A stretch of 64,000 nucleotides of DNA from Phascolarctobacterium sp. (lineage in GTDB: Bacteria > Bacillota > Negativicutes > Acidaminococcales > Acidaminococcaceae): NCBI GenBank assembly GCA_017467905.1, contig JAFUKD010000010.1, positions 1 through 64,000 of the forward strand, read 5' to 3'. Both the position numbers and the translations under genes were made by a program. Shown here one piece after another: positions 60,290-64,000 of the stretch. Within the stretch, counting starts at the first letter, position 1. Every line of letters starts with the position of its first letter. The notes under the pieces were generated by a model that saw only the letters and a program-made list of their open reading frames with translations, searched no databases and had not been told where the DNA came from.

Positions 60290-60826
60290 TTATTCTCCTA
60301 TCTTCGCCAGTGCGGCTTCAAATTCACTGCGGGTTACGCCGTAATGGTTCAAGCGCTCCAAAAAGCGTTTGGCATTACCGTAGCCAATGCCCAGCTCTGC
60401 GCCAAGGGCATCTCGTTTTGCAGAAGCTGCTTCGCTGCCATTCAAATCATTGGCAAACAAATCCTGCATGGTAAATTCCTGCTGGGGCTTGTATTCGTGA
60501 TGGCGCACCTTTGCTAACGCCGCCAAAATAGCCTGCGGTTGGGCTTGCTCTACCCCCACGTCGTTGTTGGCAGTTGCCTGCACCTTGGGGATGAAGGCTT
60601 GCCCTGCGTTGGGGAAGCGCTCCGTCAAAAACTTACGAATACGCTCGCCTGCGCCGTCAGGATCTGTCAGGATAATAATGCCACGCTTTTCATAAGCAGC
60701 AGCAATTTGCCGCAGGGTATGTTTGGCAAGGGTAAAGCCACCGGTTTCAATGGTGTCTGCTTCCAGAGCCCTTTTGATAGCAACCGTATCCATTTTCCCT
60801 TCTACAACCAAAACTTCCCTTAGCAA
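60290..60826 (-). CDS. rnmV: Ribonuclease M5
   Basis: A 178-residue Toprim nuclease that finishes 5S rRNA. The start is a TTG at 60826 (MLREVLVVEGKMDTVAIKRA) with GAGGAAG upstream. The Toprim residues VVEGKMDT and LTDPDGAGERIRKF are present. It stands between yabE and rsmA. Confidence 0.93.
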   Translation of the reverse strand: MLREVLVVEGKMDTVAIKRALEADTIETGGFTLAKHTLRQIAAAYEKRGIIILTDPDGAGERIRKFLTERFPNAGQAFIPKVQATANNDVGVEQAQPQAILAALAKVRHHEYKPQQEFTMQDLFANDLNGSEAASAKRDALGAELGIGYGNAKRFLERLNHYGVTRSEFEAALAKIGE

Positions 60827-60845
60827 AATTTCTTCCTCACTTTTA

Positions 60846-61508
60846 TTACTCTTCTAAAATATAAATCTCAATATTACGTCTGCCCCAATCCCAAGCAGCC
60901 TTACGGCTATCCATGGCAATGTCAATAATCTTGCCTTTAATGGCGCTACCGGTATCGTTGGCACGTACCTGTCCAATGCCGGGGATGTACACCTGGGATT
61001 GCAGGGGAATAACCTTGGGGTCTACGGCAATTGTTTTGTAAGGCACTGCAGGAGTACCGTCATAGGCGATTCCTGTACCGCTGGCATCAACGGGGTCATG
61101 GGTCCAGTAAGCAGTTGCCTGTACAATCAGCTTTTGTTTAAAACGCTTGTAGCCATCCTTAGTCTTTACGCTGGGAGCCGCACCCATACGCACAACCTGC
61201 GCAACAGGCTTTTTAATAATTTCGCGCTTAACAACCTCTGCCTTCACGCTGCCATCAGCCTTGGTAACGGTTTTGTAGATAACACGTTCCCTGCCGCTTC
61301 TGCCTTCCACCTCCACAGTGTCTACGCCTTTAGCAATGGTGTCATCATAGATATATTCCACAGGCATTTCTATATTCTGTTCAACATAAGTAGTCTCGTC
61401 ATTTACAACGATAATTTTTTTAGCAAGGTCAAAGCCCACTAAAAAAGGCACTGTCAACATTGCACAAAGCAATATCCCTAAACAACGTCTTAATCTTTTA
61501 TTAGACAT
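60846..61508 (-). CDS. G5 and 3D domain cell-wall protein (YabE-like)
   Basis: A 220-residue exported protein. An N-terminal signal/anchor helix (CLGILLCAMLTVPFLVGF) is followed by a G5-type domain (about 55-110) and a C-terminal 3D domain (QATAYWTHDP; DTGSAIKGKIIDIAMDSRKA) with three aspartates. YabE-like proteins are related to Rpf resuscitation factors and remodel peptidoglycan. It is the first gene of the yabE-rnmV-rsmA operon. Confidence 0.9.
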   Translation of the reverse strand: MSNKRLRRCLGILLCAMLTVPFLVGFDLAKKIIVVNDETTYVEQNIEMPVEYIYDDTIAKGVDTVEVEGRSGRERVIYKTVTKADGSVKAEVVKREIIKKPVAQVVRMGAAPSVKTKDGYKRFKQKLIVQATAYWTHDPVDASGTGIAYDGTPAVPYKTIAVDPKVIPLQSQVYIPGIGQVRANDTGSAIKGKIIDIAMDSRKAAWDWGRRNIEIYILEE

Positions 61509-61534
61509 AATTACCTCCTTGAATTAACCTTTTG

Positions 61535-61564
61535 ATTTTAACACAAAGGACGCACGAATGTCAA
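61535..61564 (-). promoter_or_regulatory. Promoter of the yabE-rnmV-rsmA operon
   Basis: On the minus strand a perfect TTGACA (61559-61564) and TAAAAT (61535-61540) are 18 bases apart. The -35 box overlaps the T run of the preceding terminator. Confidence 0.75.
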
Positions 61565-61601
61565 AAAAAGAAAGGTGCTCACCGCATTGATAAGCACCTT
61601 T
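61561..61601 (-). terminator. Terminator of the GltD-like/FTR operon
   Basis: AAAGGTGCT (61571-61579) pairs with AGCACCTTT (61593-61601), followed on the minus strand by CTTTTTTTGA. Confidence 0.85.
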
Positions 61602-61618
61602 AATTAATTCAATAATAT

Positions 61619-61816
61619 TTATTTTTCCTTATAGTACAGCAAGCAATGACAGTATCCTTCGAAGTTTGGGTCCGCAATCTGGTCACGAAACTCCTTACAC
61701 ATACATTTGTTGTCCTCTGTCTTTGCCAGTCGACAGGGGCAGTAGCCGCCTTTCAGCTTCAAGCCTTCGCGAATACGCGCTACTATTTCTTTATCTTCAT
61801 TTAAACGTATAGCCAT
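61619..61816 (-). CDS. Ferredoxin:thioredoxin reductase catalytic-subunit-like protein
   Basis: A 65-residue protein with the cysteine pattern of the FTR catalytic (beta) chain: CPC (about 26-28), CMC (about 38-40) and CHC (about 57-59), with the flanking KEFRDQI and YCHCLLYY. The family holds a [4Fe-4S] cluster beside a redox disulfide. It is much shorter than plant FTR but similar to stand-alone bacterial forms. The flavoprotein gene ends 30 bases upstream, so the two are probably partners. Confidence 0.85.
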   Translation of the reverse strand: MAIRLNEDKEIVARIREGLKLKGGYCPCRLAKTEDNKCMCKEFRDQIADPNFEGYCHCLLYYKEK

Positions 61817-61846
61817 AATCTTTCTCCTCCAAGCGTGTCCTCGCCT

Positions 61847-62971
61847 TTATCCACGCAAATATTCTGCACATTTCATTGCAGCGTTGCGCCCTTCGGTAAA
61901 AGCCCACGCCACAACTCCACTTCCACGGCGAGCATCTCCTGCCGCGAACACGCCTTCTTTGGTGGTGGTAAAGTATTCGCCGCCATCAGCAAGCATCCCT
62001 GCCGGAGAACGCTTCACTCCGCAAGCCGAAAAGATTTCATCTTCCGGACCGTTGAAGCCTAAAGCGAGAATGAGTACCTGGGCACGCAAAAGCTTTTCGC
62101 TACCCAAAACCTCTACCGTATTGGGAAGAGCACCGCTACGTTCACTGCGCCATTCAACCTGAGCAGTTTCTACGGCTTTAAGGTTGCCATCTTCATCACG
62201 CAGCAGGCGTTTCAGCATGGTTCCGTAAGAGATGGTAAAATCTCCCTGCACAATATTGCACAGGTCATCCCTCACACTGTTGGCAGTTGCCTGACATTCC
62301 TGCATCTCCAACTGGTGTATGGTGTTAGCACCTTGGGCAAGAGCAATGGCTGCGCAATCCACTCCGGTATCGCCGCCACCAATAATTACCACATCCTTGC
62401 CTTTTACGTTCATCAAATCGGTTCCGTTCAGCATATCCTTGGTAACTTCGGCAAGAAAGTCCTTAGCTTGGAAAATTTGCTTGTTATCAACTTCAATATT
62501 AGGAATAACCTTGGGCTTTCTGCTGCCAACACACAGCACAATAGCAGAAAACTCTTCCTGCAGCTTGGCAAAGGAAGCTTCATCCTTCAGCTCCCACCCC
62601 AACACAAATTTTACACCACGATTGATAAGTTCGGTAATTTTTTCCATAAGTAAATTCTTGGGCAGCTTAATGTTGGGTACGCCGTACATCAAAAGTCCAC
62701 CGGGTCTATCGTCGCGCTCAAACACGGTTACATCATAACCCAGTCTGTGCAGCTGGTCAGCACAACCCAAGCCTGCAGGACCGCTACCAATAACGGCAAC
62801 CTTCAAGGGCTCCAGCGCCAAAGGTGCTTTACGAGGAAGGTCTCGATGGTAGAACGCTTCGTCACGAATGTAGTCTTCCAATTCCATATCCTCTGCCCAA
62901 ATTCTAAGACGAGCAGGCAGTCCGTTTAATTTTAAAAAGTCTTGTCTATTATAAACGGCTTTCTTCAACAT
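61847..62971 (-). CDS. NAD(P)H-dependent flavoprotein of the GltD family, short form
   Basis: A 374-residue FAD/NAD(P) oxidoreductase. The FAD loop is VIGSGPAGLGCADQLHRLGY (about 60-79), the NADPH loop is VVIIGGGDTGVDCAAIA (about 193-209), and GVFAAGDARRGSGVVAWAFTEG (about 338-359) closes the FAD site. It matches glutamate synthase small subunit from its flavin part on, but only about 55 residues precede it and they lack the four-cysteine Fe-S clusters of GltD. It more likely serves the adjacent FTR-like protein than a glutamate synthase. Confidence 0.8.
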   Translation of the reverse strand: MLKKAVYNRQDFLKLNGLPARLRIWAEDMELEDYIRDEAFYHRDLPRKAPLALEPLKVAVIGSGPAGLGCADQLHRLGYDVTVFERDDRPGGLLMYGVPNIKLPKNLLMEKITELINRGVKFVLGWELKDEASFAKLQEEFSAIVLCVGSRKPKVIPNIEVDNKQIFQAKDFLAEVTKDMLNGTDLMNVKGKDVVIIGGGDTGVDCAAIALAQGANTIHQLEMQECQATANSVRDDLCNIVQGDFTISYGTMLKRLLRDEDGNLKAVETAQVEWRSERSGALPNTVEVLGSEKLLRAQVLILALGFNGPEDEIFSACGVKRSPAGMLADGGEYFTTTKEGVFAAGDARRGSGVVAWAFTEGRNAAMKCAEYLRG

Positions 62972-63091
62972 AATATCAAGCCTCCTTTATATCCTACTCA
63001 CATTATATAATATTTTCACAAATCGAATTGTTAATAATTTTTGAAAACCCGAACGTTCCCAACAGGAGCGAAAAATATCTTCAAAAAATTG

Positions 63092-63120
63092 TTGAGTGAT
63101 AAAATGCTTTGTGGTAATAT
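63092..63120 (+). promoter_or_regulatory. Promoter of purC
   Basis: TTGAGT (63092-63097) and TAATAT (63115-63120) are 17 bases apart. A partial PurR-box-like AAACCCGAACGTT lies at 63045-63057 (11 of 13 positions by eye). Confidence 0.6.
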
Positions 63121-63166
63121 TTTTATGAAGCAATTTTATATAACAACGAAAGGATGTTATGTTATT

Positions 63167-63850
63167 ATGCAAAAACTTTATTCCGGCAAAACCAAAGACG
63201 TTTACCAGCTTGAAAACGGTAACGTACTGTTGAAATTTAAAGATGACTGCACCGGCAAGGACGGCGTGTTCGATCCGGGCGAAAACACTGTAGGCCTCAC
63301 CATTGAAGGTATTGGCAGAGCAAACTTAGAAACTTCCATCCTCTTCTTTGAAATTTTAAAAGAAGCTGGCATTAAAACTCACTATGTTAGCGCCAACCTG
63401 GAAGAAGCAACCATGGAAGTACTGCCTGCAAAAGTTTTCGGTAAGGGCTTGGAAGTTATCTGCCGTTTGAAAGCAACCGGCAGCTTCATTCGTCGTTATG
63501 GCGATTACATTGCTGATGGCACCGAGCTGCCCGGCGGTTATGTAGAAGCAACCTTCAAGAATGATGAAAAGGGCGACCCCCTGGTAACCTGCGAAGGCTT
63601 GGAAGCATTGGGCGTAATGAGCCGCGAAATGTTCGAAAGCATGAAAGCACAAACCTTGAAGATTACCCACATCGTTGCTGATGAATTGGCAAAAAAAGGC
63701 TTGGACCTTTACGATATTAAATTTGAATTTGGTTACAACAATGACGAAGTAATCCTCATTGACGAAATCGCAAGTGGTAACATGCGCGTTTACAAAGACG
63801 GCAAAATTGTTGACCCCATGGATTTGACCAAGCTGATTTTGGCAAAATAA
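63167..63850 (+). CDS. purC: Phosphoribosylaminoimidazole-succinocarboxamide synthase
   Basis: A 227-residue SAICAR synthetase joining aspartate to CAIR in purine synthesis. The ATG at 63167 ([20 protein letters not shown]) matches the family start; the frame extends 42 codons further up across the promoter. Conserved parts include [20 protein letters not shown] and [15 protein letters not shown]. Slightly shorter than E. coli PurC. A terminator follows at once, so it is alone. Confidence 0.94.
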   Translation: MQKLYSGKTKDVYQLENGNVLLKFKDDCTGKDGVFDPGENTVGLTIEGIGRANLETSILFFEILKEAGIKTHYVSANLEEATMEVLPAKVFGKGLEVICRLKATGSFIRRYGDYIADGTELPGGYVEATFKNDEKGDPLVTCEGLEALGVMSREMFESMKAQTLKITHIVADELAKKGLDLYDIKFEFGYNNDEVILIDEIASGNMRVYKDGKIVDPMDLTKLILAK

Positions 63851-63865
63851 TTTTCTAAAAAAACT

Positions 63866-63893
63866 AATCCCGCTCAAATCGAGCGGGATTTCT
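63866..63893 (+). terminator. Intrinsic terminator after purC
   Basis: AATCCCGCTC pairs with GAGCGGGATT around a five-base loop, followed by TTCTTATT. Confidence 0.85.
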
Positions 63894-64000
63894 TATTATG
63901 GAACCATTCTTCCCGATTAGCTTTACCAATAGCCAACCGAGAAAGCTTCTTTTTAAATTTTAGAATATGCCTGCCCTTTGTCCCAAAGCAAGAATTCTGC
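63874..64000 (-). CDS. Possible C-terminal end of a gene running in from the right edge
   Basis: A minus-strand frame is open for 42 codons from the edge to a TGA at 63874-63876. It reads as a basic, lysine-rich tail (RHILKFKKKLSRLAIGKA, then NREEWFHNKKSRSI). The stop falls inside the purC terminator, as is common for convergent genes. I do not recognise the family; it could be chance. Confidence 0.3.
   Translation of the reverse strand, partial: QNSCFGTKGRHILKFKKKLSRLAIGKANREEWFHNKKSRSI

Noticed and set aside
61847-62971. Calling the flavoprotein the glutamate synthase small subunit
   Set aside because: The N-terminal Fe-S domain is absent and no gltB is nearby; the FTR-like neighbour suggests another role.
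63045-63057. PurR box upstream of purC
   Set aside because: Only a partial match and no second inverted box at the usual distance; noted with the promoter but not called as an operator.
1-64000. CRISPR array, prophage or large defence island
   Set aside because: No regularly spaced direct repeats, no cas, capsid, terminase or integrase genes; only scattered accessory genes near 35-39 kb.

Overview
The window looks like a chromosomal segment from a diderm Firmicute of the Negativicutes, most likely Acidaminococcaceae near Phascolarctobacterium. This is an inference. Clostridia/Bacillus-type gene order (tRNA-Ser, SRP RNA, dnaX, ybaB, recR, bofA; yabE, rnmV, ksgA), T-box control and HutP/LCP/FakAB families occur together with Gram-negative envelope genes (an RND pump with its adaptor, a FadL/OmpP1 outer-membrane protein). 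A complete B12-dependent methylmalonyl-CoA mutase operon fits a propionate-forming anaerobe. Most genes are on the minus strand.

Layout. 1-0.9 kb: the cut end of an IS3/IS150-type element next to an IS200-type element. 0.9-1.25 kb: a tRNA-His-Gln-Lys operon. 1.3-5.2 kb: a serine-catabolism operon (Na+ symporter, HutP-like regulator, sdaAB, sdaAA, ridA) with a UAG-rich leader. 5.4-6.8 kb: a TSCPD protein and CorA, the only long plus-strand pair in the left part apart from the 14.4-20.2 kb transporters. 6.8-12.6 kb: an ABC-2 exporter operon with two adaptors. 12.6-20.2 kb: Na/Pi and BASS-type transporters, serine biosynthesis (T-box, serC, serA, small ORF) and an NSS transporter. 20.3-28 kb: a YddA-type ABC protein, an RND pump and its adaptor, and an exported DUF3298-like protein.

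28-34.8 kb: meaB, mutB and mutA behind a long leader that starts with a consensus promoter and a cobalamin riboswitch. 35-40 kb is accessory in character: a dynamin/YeeP-type GTPase, small membrane proteins, a long nested inverted repeat, a parS site, a sigma factor, a probable type I toxin-antitoxin locus, an antitoxin remnant and a WYL regulator. 40-48 kb: split LysO, FakA/FakB, LCP, a NUDIX hydrolase, a DAACS symporter and ThiD/PdxK. 48-51.8 kb: the replication/recombination cluster with SRP RNA and tRNA-Ser. 51.8-57.8 kb: a universal stress protein, two GlcD-like oxidases with a flavodoxin-ferredoxin, and an orphan HipA-like kinase. 58-63.9 kb: FadL, ksgA, rnmV, yabE, a ferredoxin:thioredoxin reductase-like protein with a GltD-like flavoprotein, and purC.

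The most unusual signal is a family of about 120-bp hairpin repeats at five gene ends (5.6, 10.6, 45.7, 47.2 and 54.2 kb). Each copy begins at or within about ten bases of a stop codon and has the same orientation relative to its gene. A conserved core is enclosed by stems whose sequence differs between copies but remains complementary within each copy. Other leads are HutP-family control of serine catabolism, the cobalamin riboswitch in front of a B12-dependent enzyme, and the type I toxin-antitoxin locus. All readings come from the sequence by eye; no search or folding program was run.
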